Source: Streptomyces reniochalinae (GTDB lineage: Bacteria > Actinomycetota > Actinomycetes > Streptomycetales > Streptomycetaceae). Taken from it: a stretch of DNA of 64,000 nt. Position 1 is the first letter of the stretch, and every line of letters begins with the position of its first letter. The DNA is taken from positions 124,001 to 188,000 of the forward strand of contig NZ_QOIM01000036.1 in NCBI RefSeq assembly GCF_003323735.1. The letters are read 5' to 3'. The position numbers and the translations under genes were made by a program. Of this stretch, positions 16,237-23,846 are shown piece by piece. The notes under the pieces were generated by a model. That model did no database searches. It was given only the letters and a program-made list of their open reading frames with translations, and was not told where the DNA came from.

Positions 16237-17241
16237 TCAGGACGCGCTGCTGTCCGGCGCCGGGCCGCCGAGTTCCGCCGCTGCGGCTCCAGGGGCTCCG
16301 ACGAGGGTCACCAGGTGGCGGAAGGTGTCGGCGAAGGATTCCTTCAGCTCGGTGATCTCCGGTGTCCGCAGCTCGGCGGGCTCGTCGTGCGCGCTGGGCG
16401 CGTAGGACGGGTAGAGGCCGTTCGCGGTGATGTCGAGGAGGATCGCGTGCACTCTGCGCAGCAGCTGGCGCACGATCAGCTCGTAGGAGACGGGCGACCG
16501 GGTGGTCAGGAAGATCCCGTCGTACAGCCAACGGCGGGTGTCGCGGGCCAGGGGCGTGACGGACGGGCGGTCGTGCGTGGTCAGCAGCAGGGAGACCCCG
16601 GTCTCCATGACCTTGGCGGCGATACCTTCGTGGACCCGGTCGTTGAGTACGCACTCGTCCGCCAGCGCGGCCGCGGCGGCGCCCTCGCCGACCCGGATCC
16701 GCCCGCGGATCAAAGGCCGCACCGGGCCGTAGTCCTTCGCCCAGGCACCGCTGAGGTTGGCGTGCTGGCGCCCCATGGGCAGCCGGATGACGCGCTCGTA
16801 GATGTCCCGGGGCGGCGCGCTGGTGTACAGCAGGATCAGTGAGAAGCAGCGGACCATGCACCGGGCCTGGCGGGCGAGCCTGTCGGCCTCCGCCGAGTCG
16901 GCCGGCGCCGAGGCTTCCTCCAGCACGGCGGCCAGCAACTGCCACAGGCAGAACGTGGTCTGGTGGCCGGTGATCCACCGGAACCAGAACACCCGGTCGA
17001 TCTCCGGCTCGTCGGTCGGCACCATCGCCGCCGCGGTCCCCGGGTCGGCACGCCATCGTTGGACCCACGCCCGCACCTGAGCGGAGGTGTCCTCATGGTG
17101 GGCCGTGGCCTTCATCTCGGAGGCCGGGGGCGGGTCTGAGGGCAGAGCCAGCGGCTCGAGACCGTAGACGTGGTCGCCGAACTCCCAGGAGCCGGCGGTC
17201 GGGAGGGTGATCGGAACGGCATCGGGGTCATGCAGTTTCAT
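16237..17241 (-). CDS. Heme-dependent L-tyrosine 3-hydroxylase-like (LmbB2/SfmD family)
   Basis: 334 residues from the ATG at 17239-17241 (GGAAG five bases upstream) rather than the ATG at 17280, which lacks a ribosome site. Largely helical, with FWFRWITGHQTTF (His93), LLYTSAPPRDIYERVIRLPM, RQHANLSGAWAKDYGPVRP (His160) and LLRRVHAILLDITANGLYP. These segments fit the histidine-ligated heme aromatic oxygenases that hydroxylate tyrosine with H2O2 in lincomycin, pyrrolobenzodiazepine and saframycin pathways. Expected reaction: tyrosine, or beta-methyltyrosine made by the neighbours, to the 3-hydroxy catechol. The family assignment is from remembered motifs; the exact substrate is inference. Confidence 0.75.
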   Translation of the reverse strand: MKLHDPDAVPITLPTAGSWEFGDHVYGLEPLALPSDPPPASEMKATAHHEDTSAQVRAWVQRWRADPGTAAAMVPTDEPEIDRVFWFRWITGHQTTFCLWQLLAAVLEEASAPADSAEADRLARQARCMVRCFSLILLYTSAPPRDIYERVIRLPMGRQHANLSGAWAKDYGPVRPLIRGRIRVGEGAAAAALADECVLNDRVHEGIAAKVMETGVSLLLTTHDRPSVTPLARDTRRWLYDGIFLTTRSPVSYELIVRQLLRRVHAILLDITANGLYPSYAPSAHDEPAELRTPEITELKESFADTFRHLVTLVGAPGAAAAELGGPAPDSSAS

Positions 17242-17311
17242 CAGCACTTCCGGAAGGGGGAGGCGAGTGGGGGAAGGCATGCGGCGACCGGCGCCGGCTG
17301 CCGTGGGCGGA

Positions 17312-18001
17312 TCAGTGACCGTGAGCCGTCAGGTCCTCGACCATCCGCCGGGCGAGCGGGCCGGCGGAGGCCGGGTTCTGGCCGGTGTAGACGGCACGGT
17401 CGACGACGATGTGCTCGTCCCAGGGCTTGTCGGCCACCGAGAAGGACGCCCCGTTCTCCTTGAGCCGGTCCTCGGTCAGCCAGGGCGCGCTCCCGGCCAG
17501 ACCGAACTCGGCTTCCTCGACGTTGCTGAAAGCCGTGACGGCGAACCCCTCGAACAGCCAGCGCCCGTCGTCGGCCCGGGCGGGCAGGAGCGCGGCCGGG
17601 CCGTGGCAGACGGCCGCGAGAGGCCTCCCCGCCTCGAACATACCGCGGGCCAGCACGCCGAACGCGGCCGAGTGCGCCAGGTCCTCCATCGGGCCGTGGC
17701 CCCCGGGGACGAACGCGCAGTCGAACGCGTCCGGCGCGATCTCCTCAAGTACCAGCGGGGAGGCCAGCTCGGCGGCGAGCCCGTCCAGGTAGCCGGACCA
17801 CGGCTCGACGAGACCGGCCGGGTCCGGAGTGGGCGGCACGCCTCCCGGAGTCGCGACAGCGGTACGGAAACCCGCCTCGCGGAACGTGCGGTGAGGGACG
17901 GCGAGTTCCTCGGGCCAGTATCCGCAGCGGTGCAGGGTGCCGTCGGCGAGGGTCCAGTGCTCTGCCGCGGTGACCACGAACAGGACCGAAGTGGTGCTCA
18001 C
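17312..18001 (-). CDS. DJ-1/PfpI (Hsp31-like) family protein
   Basis: 229 residues from a GTG overlapping the bicupin stop (GTGA). The class-I glutamine-amidotransferase-like fold shows the nucleophile elbow AAVCHGPAALL with the reactive Cys followed by His, and AFVPGGHGPMEDL carrying the oxyanion-forming segment. Relatives include Hsp31/glyoxalase III and isonitrile hydratases. Tight coupling to the bicupin suggests a role in the same pathway, perhaps handling a reactive aldehyde or semialdehyde after ring cleavage; this is inference. It could also be a general glyoxalase or chaperone. Confidence 0.85.
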   Translation of the reverse strand: MSTTSVLFVVTAAEHWTLADGTLHRCGYWPEELAVPHRTFREAGFRTAVATPGGVPPTPDPAGLVEPWSGYLDGLAAELASPLVLEEIAPDAFDCAFVPGGHGPMEDLAHSAAFGVLARGMFEAGRPLAAVCHGPAALLPARADDGRWLFEGFAVTAFSNVEEAEFGLAGSAPWLTEDRLKENGASFSVADKPWDEHIVVDRAVYTGQNPASAGPLARRMVEDLTAHGH

Positions 18002-19098
18002 TGGCGGCCTCCGTTCTCCGTCAGCGGTTCCTCGACGTACAGGCCCAGGCTGTTCAGCGTCGGGAAGTCGTCGAAGGAGAAGAGACAGGCGTCGTCCGAG
18101 CCGTCATCGTTCGCGTGCTCATGCCACGCCCAGGAGGGTACGCAGAAGATGTCGTTCTGCTGCCAGTCGAAACGGCGGCCGGCCACCACGGAATGGCCGC
18201 GCCCCTTGGCCACCTGGTACACGACAGAGCCCGTGTGCCGGTGCGCCAGGGTGGCCTCACCAGGGCGCAGCAGCTGCATGTGGGCGCTCATGGTGGGCAG
18301 GACGGGGCCGCCGGTGGACGGGTTGACGTACTCCATGAAGATGCCGTCGTACGGTGACCCGTCGCTGACCTTCGCCAGAGCGTGCAACGCCTCGTAGGTC
18401 TTCTCCCAGGGGAACATCAGCAGCGGCGAGTACCGGCTCGCGCGACGGCCGTCGGGTTTCAACATGCCGTGACCGTGCTCGTAGAGGGTGGAGTTGGTGA
18501 CCGGCCGGGCCGCCTGGCGGCGCTCCGGAAGCAGCTCGAAGAAGTTGGCTCCCAGCGTGTCGACGAGCGGGTCGTTGGTGGCGTCCTGCCAGATCACGGG
18601 GTCGGCGTCCGGCTCCGTGCCGCTGCCGTGCTCGTGCCACAGGCGGCTCGGTGTGACGACGAGATCACGCGCGCCGACCTCCAGCCGGTCACCCGCGATG
18701 GTGGTCCAGGCGCCGTCACCCTCGATGACGAAACGCATCGCCGACGCGGCGTGCCGGTGCGCGGTCATGGCCTCGCCCCCGTTGAGCATCTGCAACCCCG
18801 TGTAGAGGTGCCCCACGGCGGCGCCGCGTTCGGGATGCCCGGGATTGATCAGCGAGACGACACGCAACGCCGCGTCGTCGCTCTTCACGAACGAGGCCGA
18901 CTCCAGGGCGAACGGCCTCAGTTCGGCGTACTTCCAGTGCATCGGGACGGAGGCGGGCTTCGGCGACCAGGGCCCGGGTTCCACTGTCCACCGGGCCTCG
19001 GCGCTGAGCTTCGCCAGCTGTGCGTAGAATTCCTGCCCGGCCGGCTGCTCGGACGTTGTGTTGCGCGCGCCGGACTGCCCGGATACTTCCTCCGGCAT
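17998..19098 (-). CDS. Gentisate 1,2-dioxygenase-like bicupin
   Basis: 366 residues from the ATG at 19096-19098 behind AAAGGAG. Two cupin domains both retain metal-site residues: His114/His116 (MTAHRHAAS) with His155/157 (LWHEHG), and His286/His288 (TLAHRHTGS) with His326/328 (AWHEHAND). Classical gentisate and salicylate dioxygenases bind iron in only one cupin, so two intact sites are notable. The family cleaves ring C-C bonds of hydroxylated aromatics with O2. Next to a tyrosine hydroxylase and decarboxylase, a catechol-type amino acid or amine is a plausible substrate. The position of cleavage cannot be read from sequence. Confidence 0.82.
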   Translation of the reverse strand: MPEEVSGQSGARNTTSEQPAGQEFYAQLAKLSAEARWTVEPGPWSPKPASVPMHWKYAELRPFALESASFVKSDDAALRVVSLINPGHPERGAAVGHLYTGLQMLNGGEAMTAHRHAASAMRFVIEGDGAWTTIAGDRLEVGARDLVVTPSRLWHEHGSGTEPDADPVIWQDATNDPLVDTLGANFFELLPERRQAARPVTNSTLYEHGHGMLKPDGRRASRYSPLLMFPWEKTYEALHALAKVSDGSPYDGIFMEYVNPSTGGPVLPTMSAHMQLLRPGEATLAHRHTGSVVYQVAKGRGHSVVAGRRFDWQQNDIFCVPSWAWHEHANDDGSDDACLFSFDDFPTLNSLGLYVEEPLTENGGRQ

Positions 19099-19287
19099 GA
19101 CTCGACTCCTTTCGCTGGGGGTTCGGAGTGACGCACTCGGTGAGCGCAGGGTGAAACTGGGGGCGGGGCGGATCTGCGGTATGGCGGAGTTGCCGCTCCG
19201 TTCAAGAACCGGAATTCCGTGAGAAGCACGCACGGAACGGCGATGCCGCGTGCCGGCCCGGAGACGTCACAGGGACAGAAACGCTGC

Positions 19288-20802
19288 CTATGGCAGGAGG
19301 CGTTCCGACTCCAGGAGATTTCTGTGACACGCCTCCGCGGTCTTCTTCAAGAGCTCCCAGAGTCTCTCGACGTCCTCGGGGCGGGTCTGGATGTTTCCGA
19401 TGGAGATGCGCAGCACATAGCCGGCCGGAATGACCGCGTGGGAGAGGTAGGTCTCTCCGGAGCGGGAGACGGCGTCCCGGATCGACGCGTTGAGCCGGTC
19501 GTGGAACTGCCGCCGACTGTCCGTCCCTTCGCCTTGCGGAAATCCGGACGCCGGCTCGTACCGCAGACACACCAGGGGGAGCACCGAAGAGGCGGCAACT
19601 GTCCAGTCCGGATGTTCTCTCGCCCGGGCTCGCAGAGTCTCCGCCATGCGAACGGAGCGGGTCAGCCGCGCCGCCAGGCCACTCCGGCCGAACGAGCGAA
19701 TGATCCACCAGAGTTTGAGCGCACGGAACTGCCGACCGAGCTGGAGGCTGTGGTTCATGTAATCCACGGCCGACTCCTCCGGGTCGGTCCGCAGGTATTC
19801 CGGAACGAGCCGGAACGTGTTGGCGAGCGCGTCCTTCCGTTTGCAGTACAGAGCCGTGACTTCCAAGGAGGAGAACAGCACCTTGTGCGGGTTCACCACG
19901 ACGGAGTCGGCCGACTCCAGCGACGCGATATGCGGCCGGATATCCTCGACGAGTCGCCAGAATCCTCCGTAGGCGGCATCGACGTGCAGCCACAGTCCGT
20001 GCCCCCGGCACACCTCGGCGATCTCCTCCACCGGGTCGACCGCTCCGGTGGACGTCGTCCCCACGGTGGCGACGACGGCTACAGGACGACGACCGTGCCG
20101 CAGGTCGTCGTGTATCGCGGCGTCCAGTACGGAGGGCTGAAGCCTTTGGTGTTCGTCCGAGGGGAGCCGCACCACGTTGTCCGTACCGACACCGAGCGCG
20201 ATAGCCGCTTTGTCGACGGAGTTGTGCGCCTGGTCCGAGGCGTAGATCCGCAGCGTGGGCGCGTCCTGCCCGGCCAGGCCGCGCTCCCGGATCCGGAGAT
20301 CGCCGAGGCTGCTGTCCCGGGCGGCGGTCAGGGCGTACAGGGTGGCCAGTGAGGCGCCGTTGACCAGCACTGCGTCGGCGTCCTGGGGGTAGCCCACCAT
20401 CTGCGCCATCCAGCAGAGCACGGTGCGCTCCACGGCCGCCGCGGCCGGCGCCGACTTCCAGACGTGGGCGTTGACGTTGAAGGTCGAGATGAGGGCGTCG
20501 GCCAGGATCGCCGGGCCGCTCGTACTGGTGGAGAAGTAGGCGTGGAAGGAGGGGTGGTGCCACAGGGTCAGGTACGGGACGACACGCTGCCAGGTGTCCT
20601 CCAGGATGTCGTCGAACCCGGTGGGGGAGTCCGGAAGCGGTTCGTCGATGAGGTCCTGTAACTGTCGCGCGTCGATGTCGGGCGCGACGGGGATGTCCCG
20701 GATGTTCTCCAGGTGGTTCCTTATGCGAGCCAGCAGCGCCCGACCGTTTTCTTCGAGGTCGTGGGGGTCCCAGTCCCCGTACGAACCCACGGGATCAGAC
20801 AC
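19288..20802 (-). CDS. PLP-dependent aromatic L-amino acid decarboxylase
   Basis: 504 residues from a GTG at 20800-20802 with GGAGG six bases upstream. A group II decarboxylase with LWHHPSFHAYFSTST near the N-terminus, LVNGASLATLYAL, HVDAAYGGFW and the PLP lysine in VVNPHKVLFS. The C-terminal small domain ends with VLRISIGNIQTRPEDVERLW. These motifs match DOPA/tyrosine/tryptophan decarboxylases rather than glutamate decarboxylase. In this operon the likely substrate is tyrosine, DOPA or a beta-methyl derivative, giving a phenethylamine. A 189-base gap separates it from the bicupin gene, so a secondary promoter there is possible. Confidence 0.9.
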   Translation of the reverse strand: MSDPVGSYGDWDPHDLEENGRALLARIRNHLENIRDIPVAPDIDARQLQDLIDEPLPDSPTGFDDILEDTWQRVVPYLTLWHHPSFHAYFSTSTSGPAILADALISTFNVNAHVWKSAPAAAAVERTVLCWMAQMVGYPQDADAVLVNGASLATLYALTAARDSSLGDLRIRERGLAGQDAPTLRIYASDQAHNSVDKAAIALGVGTDNVVRLPSDEHQRLQPSVLDAAIHDDLRHGRRPVAVVATVGTTSTGAVDPVEEIAEVCRGHGLWLHVDAAYGGFWRLVEDIRPHIASLESADSVVVNPHKVLFSSLEVTALYCKRKDALANTFRLVPEYLRTDPEESAVDYMNHSLQLGRQFRALKLWWIIRSFGRSGLAARLTRSVRMAETLRARAREHPDWTVAASSVLPLVCLRYEPASGFPQGEGTDSRRQFHDRLNASIRDAVSRSGETYLSHAVIPAGYVLRISIGNIQTRPEDVERLWELLKKTAEACHRNLLESERLLP

Positions 20803-20913
20803 GGGTTTCCTCCAGGTGAGAAACAAACTCGGGTCCGCGGTAGGTGCCCGAGCGGAGACGACGGGATCCTTCCGTCCGTTTCCGTGCGGGTTTCGCACTT
20901 GCCGTCGGGTTTC

Positions 20914-21234
20914 TCAGTGGTCGTGCTCGACCTCGACCGGGAGTTCCGTGAAGTATTCGATCACACGGGGCTGAGCGCAGTAGTCGACGCAGAACTGACG
21001 GAGAAGGGGTTCTTCGGCTTCGGTGATGCGCTCGTGGGACTCCCTGCTTTCCCACGGGTACATCATGACCACTCGGGCGGGGTCCTCCTCGCTCTGCAAG
21101 AACCGGCCATGCGCTATCCAGCCGGGATCACTGTGTCCGCCAGGACCGACGATCTCGTCCATTTCCTGCATGATCTTCAGCGCCTGAGTCTCCAGTCCCG
21201 CTTTCAGGAACCAGGTTTCGACAACGGTGATCAC
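20914..21234 (-). CDS. Small ABM-like alpha/beta-barrel protein
   Basis: 106 residues from a GTG at 21232-21234, nine bases from a perfect AGGAGGT. Starts VITVVETWFLKAGLETQALK and has the alternating strand-helix pattern of the dimeric ferredoxin-like antibiotic biosynthesis monooxygenase fold (strand VVMMYPWES, helix near EAEEPLLRQF, C-terminal strand VIEYFTELPVEVEHDH). The family includes cofactor-free oxygenases, cyclases and stress proteins. It is first gene of the operon, so it may oxidise or cyclise a pathway intermediate. No catalytic residue can be assigned with confidence. Confidence 0.6.
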   Translation of the reverse strand: MITVVETWFLKAGLETQALKIMQEMDEIVGPGGHSDPGWIAHGRFLQSEEDPARVVMMYPWESRESHERITEAEEPLLRQFCVDYCAQPRVIEYFTELPVEVEHDH

Positions 21235-21667
21235 TATTTCTGTACCTCCTGTTCCAGGGCCTGCCAGGGCACAGGAATGCCCCGGGCAGGATTTCGGGAA
21301 TTGCGGACCCGCGTTCGCGGCCCGTGTTCTCCCGCATGGCGGAGCTGGGCAGGCCGATTTCGGCAATGCACGGAGCATTGCACGGAGGCACTGCGCCAAC
21401 AGACAGCTGACGGCCAGTGGCCGGTTTCACGGGGCGGCCACTCAACAACTGATGCGGGGAGGTCAATTGCGCGTTCGAGCACGGTCAGAGCTCGACCATG
21501 AATTGACCATAAGAGCCGTGGCACCCCCTGACAAGTGCGCCCCCGGGCACGCCCCGAGCATCGCGCCATACGTCCGGGCGGAAGAGTATGCACGGACGCG
21601 CACATTCCCTGGTCGGCGTCGCCCGGCAAGTGCCGGCCCCTCCGCGGCATGACAAGAGAAGAGGGTG

Positions 21668-21687
21668 AGTGTGATCCTCGTCACACT
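21668..21687. promoter_or_regulatory. Perfect spaced palindrome, candidate operator
   Basis: AGTGTGA (21668-21674) and TCACACT (21681-21687) flank a six-base spacer. A 7-6-7 inverted repeat is typical of a dimeric regulator site (GntR, TetR or Crp-like). It lies about 430 bases upstream of the aromatic operon. No regulator gene is adjacent, so the binding protein is unknown. Confidence 0.5.
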
Positions 21688-21933
21688 GCATATCTTGGTT
21701 CGGTCCAGAAATTGAATTCTGGAACAAGTCCGAGGCGGGGGTGCCCGTGTGCCTTTCTCGACGCGGTTGGTGTGACCTGTGTGCTGTGGGTGCTGTTTCG
21801 GGAGAGGGCCGATTGTCGTGGTCAGAGGTGTTGGTGATGTGCCGGAACGCGGCGGGGTGCGAGGGCTCAACGCGTGGGTGACATGGGCGAGTTGGGGCCG
21901 GACGGCACCCCCCGAACCCGCGATCGGCGATCC

Positions 21934-21990
21934 GGTGGATTCGAGGTGAAGTGCGGTTGGCCTGAGGTGCAGCCCGGTTGGCCTGAGGTG
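21934..21990. repeat. Three 15-mers at exact 21-base spacing
   Basis: GGTTGGCCTGAGGTG occurs at 21955-21969 and 21976-21990, and a degenerate copy GGTGGATTCGAGGTG at 21934-21948. All three are 21 bases apart, two helical turns, placing them on one DNA face. They could be regulator sites or a small tandem duplication. Confidence 0.6.
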
Positions 21991-22035
21991 AACGACGAGG
22001 CGCACCGACCGGTGACCGGTCGGGGCGGACCCGGT

Positions 22036-22330
22036 CTACCGGTTCGCGGCTTCGCGAGAGGCGATCCGGTTCGTGCGACCGACCGCGCGGCCCACCGCGT
22101 TGCGCACCGCGAGGCCCGGCCGAGTGCGGGGCACCATGAGCCTGGAGAGCAGACCGACGCGTCGCTGCCGCGGGCCGGCCCACCTCGCGGCGGAGCCGCG
22201 ACTCGTAGGCGGCGAACGCGCGGGCGTGATCACCGGGATGGGCGGCGAGCTCTTCTGCGAGGGCGTACGCGCCCGCCATCGCCATGCTGGACCCGTCGCC
22301 CAGCAGGGCCGTCGCCGCCGCGTCCTTGCG
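22036..22330 (-). pseudogene. Decayed 3' fragment of an FAD-dependent monooxygenase
   Basis: On the minus strand one frame (about 22330 down to 22178) reads ALLGDGSSMAMAGAYALAEEL and continues GDHARAFAAYESRLRREVG. That is the C-terminal FAD-binding helix region of class A flavin monooxygenases. Near 22175 the homologous reading shifts frame and continues with QRRVGLLSRLMVPRTRPGLA through to a stop at 22036. The N-terminal 300-odd residues are missing. So this is a truncated, frameshifted remnant. It lies upstream of the aromatic operon and may once have belonged to it; that is inference. Confidence 0.65.
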
Positions 22331-22383
22331 ATTCCTCGCCCGTGAGCTGACCGCACGTCGTCTTGCGCAAGGGACACGCTGGC

Positions 22384-22790
22384 GCCGGCCGGCCGCAGGA
22401 CGGCAGGCGCCGCTCGTGCTGGCTCATCTACGATGCGGCCATACCCACGCCCAACTCGCCGCCGGATTCGGCGTGGGCACTACCACCGCCTACCGGTACA
22501 TCGCCGAGGCCGTCGACGGTCCTGGCCGCTCTGGCTCCAACCCCCCTCACCGAAGCGGTGAGGACAGCCTCCGGCAAGGCGTTCGTGATCCTGGACGGCA
22601 CGCTGCTGTCGATCGACCGGATCGCCGCCGACCGACCCTTCTCCTCCGGGGAACACAAGAAGACCGCATGAACGTGCAGGTGATCGCCGACCCGGCGGGA
22701 CGGTTACTGTGGGCCTCGCCCGCGCTGCCGGGATCCGTCCACGACATTCCAGGCCGCGCGAACCCACGGCATCATCGGTGCCACGGTGCG
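22384..22790 (+). pseudogene. Degenerate IS5-like (DDE_Tnp_4) transposase fragment
   Basis: Homology to IS5-type transposases is split across frames: a helix-turn-helix part (LAAGFGVGTTTAYRYIAEAV, about 22384-22515), then LAALAPTPLTEAVRTASGKA and KAFVILDGTLLSIDR in another frame to about 22671, then NVQVIADPAGRLLWASPALP back in the first frame. A further slip near 22755 precedes the ARTHGIIGA-like end. At least two or three frameshifts and missing ends mean it is inactive. No terminal inverted repeats could be matched. Confidence 0.75.
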
Positions 22791-22821
22791 ACGTGTTGAC
22801 GCCGGGCTCGGGGACACGTGG

Positions 22822-22851
22822 GACCCAGGCCGGGCGGTCCCGGCCTGGGTC
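22822..22851. terminator. Hairpin downstream of transposase remnant
   Basis: A 13-base perfect stem (GACCCAGGCCGGG at 22822-22834 with its complement at 22839-22851) and a four-base loop, flanked by CACGTG on both sides. It lies between the rightward transposase remnant and the leftward chitinase gene, so it probably blocks read-through. Confidence 0.65.
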
Positions 22852-22873
22852 ACGTGCGGACGTCAGGTCCGAA

Positions 22874-22899
22874 ACCCCCGCGGAGCTCGCCGCGGGGGT
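22874..22899 (-). terminator. Terminator of GH19 chitinase gene
   Basis: ACCCCCGCGG (22874-22883) and CCGCGGGGGT (22890-22899) form a perfect ten-base stem with a six-base loop, six bases past the chitinase stop codon. Confidence 0.8.
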
Positions 22900-22905
22900 G
22901 GGTGT

Positions 22906-23643
22906 TCAGCAGCTCAGGTTGTCACCCGGGGCCACTCCCAGTACCTGGGTGAACTCCTTGTACTTGTCGATCCGGCTCTGGACCTGGCCGGGGTTCCCGC
23001 CGTCGCACTCGATGGTGCCGTTGATCGAGCGGATCGTCTCGCCGAAGCCCGCCCCGTTGACCATGGCGTCGTGCGCGGTCATGGTGCCGGGGCCGGTCTG
23101 GGTGTTCCAGTACCACAGGGCGGTCTTCCAGGAGACCGCGGCGTCCCGCTCTACCAGGTACGGGTCGTTGAGCAGGTCGATGCCGAGGGCGTCACCGGCG
23201 GCCTTGTAGTTGAAGTTCCAGCTGAGCTGGATGGGGCCGCGGCCGTAGTAGGCGTCCTGTCCTGCGGGGCAGCCGTACGGCTGGTCGGCGTCGCAGTAGT
23301 GCGGGTAATTGCTCTGGTCCTGCTCCACGACGTGGACCAGGCCGCCTGTCTCGTGGCCGACGTTGGCCAGGAACGCGGCGGCTTCCTGCTTCTTGACGGT
23401 GTCGCTGCCGGTGTTGGCGAACGCCGGGTAGGCGTCCAGCGCTGCCGTGAGGCCGCTGTAGGTGTAGAACGAGTTCCGGCCCGGGAACATCTGGTCGAAC
23501 TGGGCCTCACTCACCACGAACTCCGCGGCGGTGGCCTTTCGTGACTGCGCCGGGGCTGCCTGGGAAGTTGTGGGCATGACAAACCATAGGGCGCATCCGA
23601 CCGCCAGAGCGGTCAGCAGCGCCATGATGCGTCGCTTCGACAC
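22906..23643 (-). CDS. Secreted GH19 family chitinase
   Basis: 245 residues from a GTG at 23641-23643 behind GAGGAG; the longer frame to 24015 overlaps another gene's terminator. A basic N-terminus and hydrophobic core (IMALLTALAVGCALWFVM) ending near SQAAP form a signal peptide. The catalytic domain has the GH19 acid in FLANVGHETGGL, and YYGRGPIQLSWNFNY with the downstream WKTALWYWNT. There is no carbohydrate-binding module. It hydrolyses chitin or fungal wall beta-1,4-GlcNAc polymers outside the cell. It appears monocistronic with its own terminator. Confidence 0.93.
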   Translation of the reverse strand: MSKRRIMALLTALAVGCALWFVMPTTSQAAPAQSRKATAAEFVVSEAQFDQMFPGRNSFYTYSGLTAALDAYPAFANTGSDTVKKQEAAAFLANVGHETGGLVHVVEQDQSNYPHYCDADQPYGCPAGQDAYYGRGPIQLSWNFNYKAAGDALGIDLLNDPYLVERDAAVSWKTALWYWNTQTGPGTMTAHDAMVNGAGFGETIRSINGTIECDGGNPGQVQSRIDKYKEFTQVLGVAPGDNLSC

Positions 23644-23794
23644 GGGCGCACTCCTCGCTTGTAGGGGGCGCACGGAACTCAACCGCATTGGTCTGTACCA
23701 AGTCAAGAGGTGGTGGGGCGGGAGGCGACGAGGGGGCTCTGCGTCTGTATGTCGGGAGGGGCGCGGCCGGCCGGGCCGGTTATCCGGCACGGCA

Positions 23795-23825
23795 ACGGGC
23801 CCGGTCGCTCGGCGACCGGGCCCGT
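23795..23825 (-). terminator. Terminator of the D-Ala-D-Ala carboxypeptidase gene
   Basis: A perfect 14-base stem (ACGGGCCCGGTCGC at 23795-23808, complement at 23812-23825) with a three-base loop, 21 bases past the stop of the leftward carboxypeptidase gene. Confidence 0.85.
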
Positions 23826-23846
23826 CGTACTGCGGCTGACCGCGTG

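Larger units (their letters stand above)
21235..22035. other. Non-coding upstream region of the aromatic operon
   Basis: 800 bases with no convincing gene; overlapping short ORFs on both strands lack ribosome sites and codon bias. The GC content drops around 21650-21740. It contains a perfect spaced palindrome at 21668-21687, an imperfect one (CCAGAA...TTCTGG, 21705-21722), and three 21-base-periodic repeats at 21934-21990. It probably carries the promoter and operators of the leftward operon plus scar DNA. Confidence 0.55.

Noticed and set aside
21463..22285. Overlapping leftward ORFs as genes upstream of the aromatic operon
   Set aside because: Only the first 36 residues of one frame resemble a monooxygenase; the rest is repeat-rich and non-coding, with no ribosome sites.
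22284..22799. A rightward ORF as an intact transposase
   Set aside because: Only parts of it match transposase; the middle homology lies in another frame, so it is a pseudogene fragment.
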